NCBI GenBank assembly: GCA_022496185.1
Contig: WTXG01000022.1
Location: 1-64,000, forward strand
DNA from: Multifurca ochricompacta
Taxonomy: Eukaryota > Basidiomycota > Agaricomycetes > Russulales > Russulaceae
Direction of reading: 5' to 3'
Length of the DNA: 64,000 bases
The first letter of the stretch is position 1, and each line of letters starts with the position of its first letter. The position numbers and the translations under genes were made by a program. A model generated the notes under the pieces. The model was not told where the DNA came from, did no database searches, and worked only from the letters and a program-made list of their open reading frames with translations. This document shows, piece by piece, positions 21,981 to 32,005 of the stretch.

Positions 21981-22195
21981 GTTTTGGTGGCTTAATTACA
22001 AGATTAAAGCTCATTTATTCAATGCCGTCTATGCCGTCTAATGCCATCTACGGCTGTTTTTTGACAGGTTTGGATGGTGTTTGCCATACCCGTAACCGTC
22101 CGTCTCGATTATTGACTTGAGCTGGTATGGTACGGGTATGGCACCATACTACGGCACCGTCATACCGTAGGGTACGGGTACGGCGCGCAGCCCTA

Positions 22196-22203
22196 CTGCA
22201 GAC
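22196..22203. repeat. Right TSD of the hAT transposon (ctgcagac)
   Basis: This is the perfect match of 16752-16759. Confidence 0.95.
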
Positions 22204-23070
22204 ACCCAACCCTTACCCACCAGAGTGGGTAAGCTGAAATTGGAAGGGCAGCAATGAGGGTGGCAATGCATGTAGCATTGCACCAGCCACAGAAAAACTA
22301 TACAGTACATGTATTGTAGATACTGTATACAGACCCAGTGGTCCCATTGCATACAACTTAGGCTCTTCTATGTTTGGGAGCTTGGATGAAGGCAGGTTAT
22401 GTAGAGACTGCTGATTTAAAGTATGCAGCATTAGTGATGTGCCTGGCCTGGCTCAGAGAAACTAAAAGCCAAAGCCACCGGCTCAGGCCACAGCTTTCAA
22501 CAGCACATACAAGTGCAATAGCAATCATCAAAATCAGTAGAAATCTGATCACAAAGTGGTTGATTTGGGTCACGTGATCATGTTTATCACAGCATTTCAA
22601 ACTTTTTCTTTGATATAGCTTTGCAATACGTAACACACTAAGTCAGATTTGGATTAGCTGAACTATAACTACTAGTTATATGTCATAAAATTTTCTCTGC
22701 CAAAAGCCGCGGCTTGGGCCAAGCCATCTGTGGCGGCTTTGGCTCGGCCCAGACTTCAGGAAAGCTGGAGCCACCTCAGGCTGAGCCAAAGCCACAGCTT
22801 TTGGGCCAAGCCAGGCTGGAACATCACTATGCAGCATCTCAACCTGATACCAAAAACAATGAAGAATGGCCAGATGATGAATGGATTATAGCTTAAGTAG
22901 TACAATGTTATTCTAGGCTATCAGACTTGAAATGTAAATATCTACCCTTACCCACAGGTATACAACCCATGGTGTACCCATACCCTTGGTGTAAGGGTCC
23001 AGGTACATACAGGTACAGGTACAGGTCCATGTGTTTTTACCCATGGGTTACCTGTGGTGAACACTACTCT
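22204..23070. other. Repeat-derived DNA with a subterminal caggtac array
   Basis: Apart from the MITE at 22432-22829 no gene is visible. 22930-23060 is built of acccatggtgtaccc and (caggta)n units similar to those left of the hAT element and at 46670-46760, probably the ends of other, older DNA transposons. Confidence 0.4.
22432..22829 (-). mobile_element. hAT-type MITE, copy 3 (398 bp)
   Basis: This is the same family as 16203-16647 in reverse. Its ends are TAGTGATGTGCCTGGCC and ..CTGGAACATCACTA, with a perfect 8-bp TSD tgcagcat (22424-22431 and 22830-22837). Confidence 0.93.
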
Positions 23071-23304
23071 GGTGGGGGAGAGTAAGGTGACTTGTCCTTT
23101 ACTGTTAAAGTGGGAAGTGGGCCCTCACGAGCCTGCATCCCTGCCCCCCTTTTAAAACATTTTCCTTCAGGTTTTTATTTTGGTAGTGTAACCTCTATCC
23201 TAACCACTGTCTGTCTGTTCATTCTCCAGTAGTTACTATGTTCCCTGCAGTAGCCACACAATTTAGAACTAGTCCTTACAAGCACATAATAAAGTCGAAT
23301 TCAA

Positions 23305-23461
23305 AAAAAACAAGTCCTACAGTTTCCTCATCCTCATCCTCATCCACTTCAACTATCTCCACATCTGACAGCGTCACCTCTTCATCATCGACATCAACCA
23401 CATCAACTTTTTCCTTCTCACCCTCTACTTCGCCTTTGACATCATCTTTAACAACAACACA
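23305..23461 (+). pseudogene. Displaced copy of a Ser/Thr-rich exon fragment
   Basis: The sequence matches 27093-27338 of the membrane-protein gene downstream (acagtttcctcatcctc.., ccacatctgacagcgtcacctcttcatcat, ttctcaccctctacttcgcctttgacatcatc) with an internal deletion of roughly 90 bp. The upstream motif ttcattctccagta is also shared (23219 and 27026). No TM exon follows, so this is a fragment rather than a gene. Confidence 0.75.
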
Positions 23462-23572
23462 TTACTACCGTCATCTCGTTAGATACTAATCAGGGAAAAC
23501 GATTAGAAAAAAAAAAAAGAAATGTATGTATGTATGTTGTCCATCGTTAGTATCATGTCCAACTACCCGTCA

Positions 23573-23609
23573 GTTCAGTCAGTTCAGTTCAGTTCAGTTC
23601 AGTTCAGTC
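23573..23609. repeat. (AGTTC)n short tandem repeat
   Basis: About seven imperfect copies of cagtt/agttc lie just downstream of the aspartic protease stop codon. Confidence 0.85.
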
Positions 23610-23625
23610 CTGAACCTGTAGTAAA

Positions 23626-25732
23626 CTAACTCCCGCGAGGTGAAGCAGAAGACAATGAAGAAGAGGGATGATGGGCATAGCGAGCTCCGGTGTTGTTGAA
23701 ACCCGCCGTTCCGGCGTGCTGCTCCTGCATCTGCATCTGCATCGGCATCTGCATCTGCGTATCCCCCGTCGGCGCCGGTGCCGACAAATGACGATACGCC
23801 CTCTGTCGACTTCTTCTCATAACGAGCGACACGATGATGCTGAGTACGATAACGCCACCAGCGATAGAGGAACCGACAAGGATGGGTACCTTGTGTCTCT
23901 CATAGAAACCTTTCACGCCAGGAGCTAGTTTCTTTCGAGCCTCGACGAACTCTGCGTGCGCGGTCTTCGCGTCCGTCAAGGAGAGGAACTGCATGTAAGG
24001 AAGGTCCGTTGAGTTCGAATTCGAGTTTGAGGTTGAGGTACTACTGCTGCCATTGGTCGTGCTCGACGAGTTCCCAGAGTCGACCAAATTGCCGTAATGG
24101 ACGAGAACGTAAGCGTTGGTCACTAAAATAAGAAAAACGAACAAAAATAAATATTTGTTTTTAGGCCAAAGCCCCCCTGAAAAGAAGGGCGGGGGATAGA
24201 AGGGAGATCGTAAACTTACGGAATGCCTCGCCAAGAATCATGTCGTATGTCGGGTCATTTGCACCTGGGATCTTTGGTTGGAACTTTTCGAGATGCACCC
24301 AAAAGAGCACCCAAAAAAAAAAAAGAAAAGGTAGAGTCAATTTCAGGACACATATCAATACCACTGCTACCCCCGAAACGTACCGCACCAAAACAGATCG
24401 TCTTGTTATTATCTTCGATAAACACCCTGCTGGAATCGAGAGGGTGGACGGGATATAGTTGCCCACCGAGCGAAATGGTCACGTTCGGCGCCTGATCACA
24501 GTCAAACGTCCAAACTTCCCCACCCAAGGCTGTGATATTTTCCAGCTTCGCCCCCTTCAGACCCGAATAGATCTCGCTTGCGGCATCACTGTCACACCCT
24601 TCGTCTTCAAAAAAAAAAACAAAAAAAAAAGTGAAAAAAGCCCATTGACTCACTGTGGCAACTGAGCCAGCGTAAAGCCCGTGTCGACGAGTGAGACCAG
24701 CGTCTCGTTGTGGGTGATATTACTCTTCAGCTTGATTGGCCCATTTGGACCGATTATCCCATTGGGGTCCAGGGAAATCAACCAATGTTGATAAAACGCA
24801 AACCCATCGGGGAGCAAGAAAATCTCGACCTTGGGCTGATTCGTCACGTTTTGATACTGAGGCAGAACCGAACCGAGTGTCAACTCTCCCGTGTTCTTCT
24901 GGTCACCGACGGTCAAAATGTGTCGGCCGAGCTGAAAAGTGAAAAATTGCGGCGTGGAAGGGTATTCACGGAAGATCCGATCGAAAGGAGAGTCTGCCGA
25001 GGACTGGTTGCCCAAGGCAGCATAAACGAGCGACGCTGAATTGGGACCAAGCCCAATTAATCCCCTGCCCGCCTGATCGGGATCGTCCGAGGCAACCTCC
25101 ACTGTTTGGACAAAAAATCAGTTCAAGTAGGTGCGACGACGATAAATATATATATATCGAAAGGAACATCACTTACTGAATGCTTGTTCTGGAATAGTGT
25201 AGCCAAGGATATTGAGCTCAGCTTTTTTCACAGGGCCTTATGGGAAGGTGATGTTGAGAGTGGTATGAGATAGCCATGATGTCGACGATGAGGACACGTA
25301 CCCTGGTCTGCGCCTATTGCGAATACGATTGAGGTATTGACGCCCGTGTCGGTTGCGTTGTGCACTGGACCCGTAACCAAGAGATCCCAGCTAGAAGATT
25401 ACATGTATTTACAGCAGGTAAGCAGACAACAACAACAACGCGGCGGGTTGGGAGGGGGGGAGGGAGGGAGTCGTTGTCGTTGACAGTAGAGAAATGAAAT
25501 ATGGAGCTAACCTGCCCGTGTCAACAATAACAAAGTATGGTTGCCCCCCCAAAGTGATGTTGATGTAGTAGTTTCCACGACTAAAGTCCAGCGCCGACGC
25601 GCCAGTGGTATCGCGTGCGGAAAGGCTCGGCGAGTATACAGAACGAGAGCCAATATCAGAACGAGGAGCAGTTAGCCCTTGAGTGAAGGGGAGGAGGGCT
25701 GCCAATAGGGCAAACGATCTATAGAGGAGCAT
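23626..25732 (-). CDS. A1-family aspartic protease with C-terminal membrane anchor
   Basis: This is a pepsin-like secreted endopeptidase. There are seven exons: 25732-25512, 25390-25302, 25236-25177, 25101-24654, 24588-24384, 24271-24220 and 24122-23626. All phases close, giving 523 aa. A signal peptide (MLLYRSFALLAALLPFTQG) precedes a short propeptide. The catalytic Asp residues lie in VDTGS (Asp71) and VDTGF (Asp263), and the first triad is split by intron 1. A Ser/Asn/Thr-rich stalk (about 376-398) leads to one TM helix (about 437-459) followed by basic residues and a Gln/Met-repeat cytosolic tail. Like yapsins it should act at the cell surface, but here the anchor is a TM helix rather than GPI. 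ATG 25732 is chosen because it opens the signal peptide. Confidence 0.93.
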
Positions 25733-27034
25733 GGTCAAAAGAGACGGTGGCAGAACTGACTGCTCGCCATCAGCGGATGAGGTTCGTATTTATTGAGAGA
25801 TAGAAGGGGCCAATTAGAAATTGCTGTGCGCATATCACATACATACAAAAAAAAAAAAGCCCAGACGGGGATTATGGCGTGGCCAACATGAGTACAAATG
25901 ACACACGAATGAACCAAAAAAAGGGGGGATAGAACACCAAGATCGCTGTACCAAGATCGCCTGGGATTTAATCGCGGGGTCAAGTCATCAGGCATTGCCG
26001 ACAACCCCGTCTGTGTGCCCCTGGCAGCAGCAACGCCTTGGCCACCGCAAAAAACAAGTGTCGTACAATGTCCCTCTATAATTTCTTTATTTTTATATTT
26101 TTGGTTCATTTTGCACATTTGAGACCCATAGATTCATTGAGGGAGGGGGGGGGTTGCGGGTTGTGGTCACCAAAAATAAAACTCCATAACATATTCACTT
26201 TGATCGGTTGGTTGGTTGGTTGGTTGGTTGGTTGGTATGAGATCGGAAGGCGTGTAAGCGACACAGCAGTCGCTAAACTCCTATGCGGGTGCCTCGGGGT
26301 TTCGTTCGGTGTTGACAGCAGCACAAGTACTCGATAATTGCGGTTGTGAAAGTCGTCAACTTCCAGCACGTCACAATAACGGTTCACCAAGACTGTCGAT
26401 GGAATGAAAAACACAAGTTTGAGAAGGTGAATTTGCCCCGGCCCCGGCTCATAATGGCTCTGGGGTTTAGGGTTTAGGTTTAAAGGGAAGGTGTCCACAG
26501 CCCAGCCGACTTTGCCCTGATGTCTGAAAGACCACCGCGAGTGGATGGATCGTAATGTGGTGTGCACATATGTCGGATGTTGCATCAAACAGGTAACGCT
26601 TTTCTTTCTTTCTTTTGTTTGTAAACTTGTCGAGTTATGGACTGTGGTGGCGAAACTGGGGAGGCCACGTGGGGTGGGTAAATGCGGTGTGTGTGAGTGT
26701 GAGCATGAGTTGTAAGTGACGAGAGGCGTTTACTCACCGCTCACCGCCGCACAGCTTCACCAAGGGTTCCCTTTAAACAACGATCCTCACCTCGTCGTAT
26801 AATATTATGAACACGATCATATAGTTCAAGTTCAAGCGCCAATGCGTATATTCAACTTTCAAAGACAATTGTCCAGTACTTCTTCTAGTTTGGGCTTGCA
26901 ACCCACTATTTCATTTTCACTTTCACTTTCATCTTCATTTTCTTTGTCTCCAACTTTATCGACTGTACTTTCCTCTTCATCCAACAGCGCCTCGTCCGTG
27001 TCCAGGTGCGCATAATTATAATCATTCATTCTCC
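25733..27034. other. Intergenic region, no gene seen
   Basis: This is the upstream region of the aspartic protease and of the plus-strand membrane-protein gene. It holds A-runs, a (GGTT)7 repeat at 26208-26235 and two TTTAGGG units at about 26463-26478. The 26859-27050 open frame on the minus strand is low-complexity and not convincing. Confidence 0.5.
26208..26235. repeat. (GGTT)7 microsatellite
   Basis: Seven tandem ggtt units are present. Confidence 0.9.
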
Positions 27035-28614
27035 AGTACGTCCATGACAATCAAACTACCAGAAACAGTGTTACCTCTTTCACGCAGCCAACAACAACAA
27101 GTCATACAGTTTCCTCATCCTCATCTTCATCCTCATCCACTTTAACCACCTCCACATCTGACAGCGTCACCTCTTCATCATCTGACACTTTATCATCATC
27201 ATCATCATCACCATCATCCTCTCTTCAGCCCTCTACATCTCTTTTTACCTCATCAACGCTCCCTTCTACGACATCAACGACATCAACCTTTTCCTTCTCA
27301 CCCTCTACTTCGCCTTTGACATCATCTTCAACAACAACACCCCCAGCGGTTTCTTTCTCTCCACTTTCACGTCCACCTTTGTCACTAATATCAATGGAAG
27401 TCCCTCAACGGCAAGTCTTTTCCTACTCTACCTCTGCCTCTCTCTACGCCTACGCGCTCCTATTCATATATATTTAATTCTCGTGCGCCACACATCATGG
27501 TCCCGCGGTCATTGACCGGAGGCGCTTCCCATTCATCAATCAAACGTCACTTACATATATTGATATATGAGATTCGCTTACGTCTTTTTCCCTCTCCCAG
27601 ATTGCCACCCCTATCGTCACATCCTTACGCGCCCCTGCCCCGTTCCATGCTTCGGCACGCACCTCCGTCATCGCAGGATCCGCTATTGGAGGTCTCGCGC
27701 TATTCATCATTGGCCTCACCACCCTCTTCGTCTTGCGACGGCGTGTACAGCAACAGCAATACTGGGCGCTTACCCATAAGCGGCTCCCCTCCCGCGCAAC
27801 TTTCCTCGCAGGTGAGGACATGGACTTGCCGCAACCCAGTCCGCCTTTTGCCTATTCGGACAACGACGACCCATTCGCGACCGGTAGTAGCTCACGTTAT
27901 ATCAGTGCCGTCGGCAGCCGCGCGTCGTCGTCTTACCCTCCCTCAGTTCACGTGAGATCGTCTTCGCCATCATCCCCACCACGACTTTTACGCGTGCGCG
28001 CGTCCGAATCGGGTTCGATCTTCCATGAGAGCGTGTGGCCGCCACCTTCAACCGGTTCACAGTTGATAGACCCGCTCACGTCACCCTCACAGAGCGTGGA
28101 ACTCGGTCGGATTGTTGATGACGTGATGGGACCTTCGCGAGCGGCTAGTATGCGCGAAACTTCTATGACGGGTACCGGCGTCGGGACCGACGCCACTGAT
28201 GATGATGACGATGATGATGACGATGATGATCGTAGTGGTGGTGGTGGTAGTGGACGGTTGTCGCACGCGCGACATGGTTCGTATGCGTCTGAGACAGGTC
28301 CGCTCCTTGGTAACGCCCGTGACGGTGGTGTACCTTCTCCACTGACCCTCACGCTTGCGAACCCGGACGAGACTCCATTGCCCTCTCCACAGAGCGTATA
28401 CAGTTCAGAATCTACACAAGAGCAACAAGAGATGTCCACATCCACGCTTACACATCCACAGACGTCCCCTTCACCACAGCGACAGACATGGACACCAACA
28501 CCACCACCGTTGCCAACTTCTCCTCAGCCACAGCCACAGCCTTTGCGTTGGTTGAGTCGCTCGCCCAATCCTTCTCCGAAACAATCACCATTAAATCGCG
28601 CACAGGGACTGTAA
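27035..28614 (+). CDS. Ser/Thr-rich single-pass membrane protein (mucin-like), 5' end unresolved
   Basis: The 3' exon (27601-28614, acceptor ctctcccag) is firm. It encodes a TM helix (SVIAGSAIGGLALFIIGL) with a short RRR stop-transfer, then a long cytosolic tail rich in Ser/Pro, with an Asp11 run and a C-terminal Pro/Gln/Thr section. Upstream, an in-frame Ser/Thr-rich stretch from about 27035 to 27414 would be the O-glycosylated ectodomain. The two lie in the same frame, and the intron between them has no strong GT donor in the right phase. I found no signal-peptide exon. The overall design resembles fungal wall-stress or mucin sensors, but no defining domain is visible. The N-terminal part may be damaged or use unusual splice sites. 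Confidence 0.6.
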
Positions 28615-30152
28615 GGCCCCGTAAAACGTAAAAGCTCCCTAACGCCCTTTTCTTTTTTTTTTCTTTTTTTCCTGTTCTTATTTTTATGGTACTTTGACAC
28701 GGACACTATTTTTTTTTTGCAAATAAAACGAATAAAAAAAAAAGAAAAACGATGATAGGGTGAAGGGATTATTGGACAATTGGACAAAAAATCCTTCCCC
28801 CTCCTCCTCCCCCCCCTCTCTCCTTCCCTTCCACTTCTTGTTACCAACAAATAATTATATATATATAATCATAATCATATCAACAACATCCATTTACTTT
28901 TTTTTTTATTCTTTTTCTTTATCTCTCTTAAAACTCATGCAATAACACTTTACACACGGACAACGCAATGATATTGAACAATGTTTTTTTTTTTTTTTGT
29001 ATTCTTTTTTTCTTTCGTAGTGCGCCTTTTTGAGGGGCTTTGGCTTTTTTTTTTTTTTTGGGGGGGTTCACAATCTCTGGCCCCACCCACCAACGCCTTG
29101 TAACAAACAGTGCTACTATTAGTTTTGTCTCGATGATTTTTTTTTTTTTTTTGAGTGAGAGAGAGAGAGAACAACGACCTGCAACTTTTTTTTTTTTTTT
29201 TGGTTGTTGTTGTTTCGTAGTCGGTTTTTATTTTATTTTTTCATTTCATTTCAATTTCCTCTTGGTTTTATTTGGGGTTGAGTGTGACATCTATCCCATC
29301 ATAATCTAATCTATATCAATTAATTTGGGGGGGAGGGAAGGAGAGAGAAAGGGGTTGTTGGTGGACGACTTCCCTCTTTCCTTTACACCCCTTCACCAAA
29401 AAATATTAAAAAATAAAAAATATTGAGGTTTGGATTAAAAAAAAACACCCATGTTTGTTGAATTCCCCACACTTAACTAACCAACAGCAACCACCACTTG
29501 CACAAATGTGCCAATCAAAAAATAAATTTGATTATCTCTCTCTCTTTCTCTTCTCATCACACACACACACACGCACGCACACACACGGCGTGACATAACG
29601 AGTTCTGGGGGAAGGGGGGGGGAGGGGGGAGAAGGAACAACAAAAAACGATGGGGCATATACGGTTTCTAAAAAAGAAAAAAAAAGATTTCCGCCCCTGC
29701 GAGGGAAAGAGATTTAAAAGAAAAAAAAAAGGAATAATAAAACGATCGAAAGAAAAGAAAAAAAAGGATCGGTTCATATGGATATACATACTAATTAAAA
29801 GGAACGTTGTGGAGAGCAAGGGCAGAAAAAGAAAAAAAAAAACAAATAATAAAAAACAAAACGTAGTAAGCGAGGCAAGCAAGCAAACATGATGATGATG
29901 GGTGAAAAAAAACGAGGCCTTTCTTTGCATGGGTTTCAGAAAAAAAAAAAGTCTATATGCGATACCCAAGCAAGGAATTAGCACATCGATCAGTTAAAAG
30001 AAAAAAAAAAAAAAAAAAAAGGTCACTCTTCATCATTCCTCTCAATCCAACGAGTAACAGTTTTGTTTAAGAAAAAAAAGAAAGGAAAGGGAGGGAAAGA
30101 GGGAGGGGGAAAAGAAAAAAAAAACCCAACCACCAACCACCAACTCCATCCA
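28615..30152. other. Intergenic region between convergent genes, homopolymer-rich
   Basis: No gene is visible. There are long T and A runs (for example 28984-28999, 29047-29060, 30001-30020), a (CA)n at 29560-29585 and a purine-rich tract at 29690-30120. It holds the 3' ends of both flanking genes. Confidence 0.6.
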
Positions 30153-32005
30153 TCATCGAGGTTCATTCCCATTCCCAGGGATGGAATCGTAACTCGGTGG
30201 GACCTCCTGCGCACGCGGCACAACCGGCTCAACCTCTGGAATTCGACCTCCATCCAGATGTTGAATTACCTCCCCATCATCTTCCTCCAACGCACTCGCA
30301 AGTCCAAGTCCACCACCCTGTCCACGCTGACGTTGTACCTCACGTTCCTTGGCCGACATCGGGCGATATGGTTGCGCAACTGGGAAGCCTGGAATAAGCC
30401 CAGCTCCACTACCACCACCGTGTGAGCTTGACGCCGGGTAAGCTGAGGTGCTGTCACTGGAAGTAGGAGCATAATGAGAACCAGAGGTCGTCGTGGCTGC
30501 GCCTGCATCAAGTAGGCTCCCGGCCAGGAGCCCCTGACTGTCCCCATATTGACGCATGCTGCCGTCACCTCCGTTCGAACTAGGCACTCCTGTGCTTGGG
30601 CCAGAGCGACCGGAGGGTGAACCTATTGCACCTGGCTCATAACTGTACGGCGTAACCTCGGCGCCCGCGAGATCCGTGTGTCCCGCATGGCGAATGACTC
30701 GATCTGGGTCAAAGTTGCCGTCAAAGTCGTCACGGCGTCGATTGCGTCGCCAGAAGAACAACCCTATGATCAGAATGGCGAGCAGACCACCAATACCACC
30801 TACAACGCCACCCACGATGGCACCAGTATTGCTGCTGCCACCTCCGGATTTGGAAACCGAAGTTGGCGTGATAATGATGGTTGACTGAATAGTGGTAGTG
30901 ACTACTTGGCCATTGGGTTCAGTTGAACTGAGGAAGGGGAAAAAAAAAAAAAAAAAAGTCAACAAGACGGAGGATAATCGAAGGGTATGACTACATACAC
31001 GAGTAGAGACGTATACACAGAAGTCGATGAGGTCGAGACAGGCGCTTGGGAAGTCGAGATCGAACCAGAAGAGCTGAATGATGTCGTGGTGGACGTAGGC
31101 AAAGTTGCAATCGATGACGAGCCTGGCGCTGGGGTATTCGGCTGCTGTGTTGATGAGGTAGACTGGTCAGGAGGGTTTGAGGTTGAGATGGTCGAAGAGG
31201 GCGAAGATGAGGGGGGGGTTGATGAAGGCGTTGGCGTGACAGAGGTCGGCGGTGGTGCCACCGAGCTCACGGGGATCGAAGCTGAAAAATGAAACAAGGC
31301 ATGGTCAGCTCTCGCTTGATAAAATCAACAGATAGAGGACCAGAAGTAGGTGGGGGAAGTGACGAAGGAGCGGGGGTAGATGAGACATGTGCTATAGAAG
31401 ATGACGAGATAGATGAGATAGAAGAAGATGTGGGTAAGGATGATGACGAAGGAGAAGGGGAAGTAGATGAAGCACCTGGAGAAGATGGCGGAGGGGGTGG
31501 GGATGAGACAGGCCCCGCACCGGTGGAAGGTGCAGAGGACATGGTTGATTGTTAAAAACGAGAGAAGGAAAGGAAGGAAAAGTGAACGAGGAAGGTGAAG
31601 ATAGGAAGTAGGAGTAGGAAATGAGAGCACAGGAAAAAAATGTGGTTGGACCAAAGAAGGGATAGCGCAAGCGCGAGACGACGGCTGTCAACAAAATGGT
31701 GCGGGGAGCAAATGGGGGAGTTGGAAGAAAAGGAAAGAGGAGGTACGGAAGGGCTTGGTAAGGGAATATGGGTCAGAGTGGAGGTGAAGTTACGTCCACG
31801 TTCACGTTCACGTTCATCAAGTAAGTAGCGAGCAAGAGCAGGGGAGGGGACGACGAATAGGGAGGGTCGGAAGCACTACCCGATCAATGGGTTTGACAAG
31901 AAAGGGAGGACGCTACCCCGTTGCCGATAAGAGGGAGAGGAAATGAGAAGAGATGACTCACTATCAGACTGTCGTTTCTTTAGTTCCATCAGCGCCGGTA
32001 AGAAA
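30153..32005 (-). CDS. Ser/Thr/Pro-rich single-pass membrane protein with a PPSY motif
   Basis: The last exon (30927-30153) is clear. It has a TM helix (GAIVGGVVGGIGGLLAILII) followed by FFWRRNRRRDD, then a cytosolic tail with Gly/Ser-rich parts and, near the end, VPPSYDSIPG, a PPxY element that in known systems binds WW-domain ubiquitin ligases. The preceding exon (about 31275-30999, donor GTATGT) and one more (31542 downward) encode a Ser/Thr/Pro ectodomain. A candidate first exon starts at ATG 31993 (MELKKRQSD) before a GTGAGT donor. No signal peptide was recognised, so the 5' half is provisional. It converges on the similar gene at 27035-28614. Confidence 0.65.

Larger units (their letters stand above)
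16760..22195 (-). mobile_element. Full-length hAT DNA transposon (5436 bp)
   Basis: The termini TAGGGCTGCACGCC and GGCGCGCAGCCCTA form short inverted repeats and are flanked by the 8-bp TSD ctgcagac. Both subterminal regions (16770-16920 and 22025-22190) are packed with short direct and inverted units of the type acggtacggtatgggtac and ccgtc, the usual transposase-binding architecture of hAT elements. One intron-containing transposase gene (21475 to 17965, minus) lies inside. 17000-17950 holds AT-rich non-coding sequence that recurs as a relic at 50240-50640. Confidence 0.93.

Noticed and set aside
23238..23489. Ser/Thr-rich plus-strand ORF as an independent gene
   Set aside because: It is the displaced copy of the exon at 27093-27338 and lacks a TM exon or signal peptide.
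26463..26478. Telomere-like TTTAGGG units
   Set aside because: Only about two units next to (GGTT)n; too short for an interstitial telomere.
26859..27050. Acidic minus-strand ORF of 63 codons
   Set aside because: It is the complement of a TTC/TCA-rich tract, with composition driven by low complexity and no splice or promoter context.
28950..30000. Lys- or Phe-rich ORFs on both strands
   Set aside because: They are translations of A and T runs.
31640..31828. Arg/Glu-rich plus-strand ORF
   Set aside because: It lies antisense to the 5' part of the minus-strand membrane-protein gene and has a simple-repeat end (cgttcacgttcacgttca).
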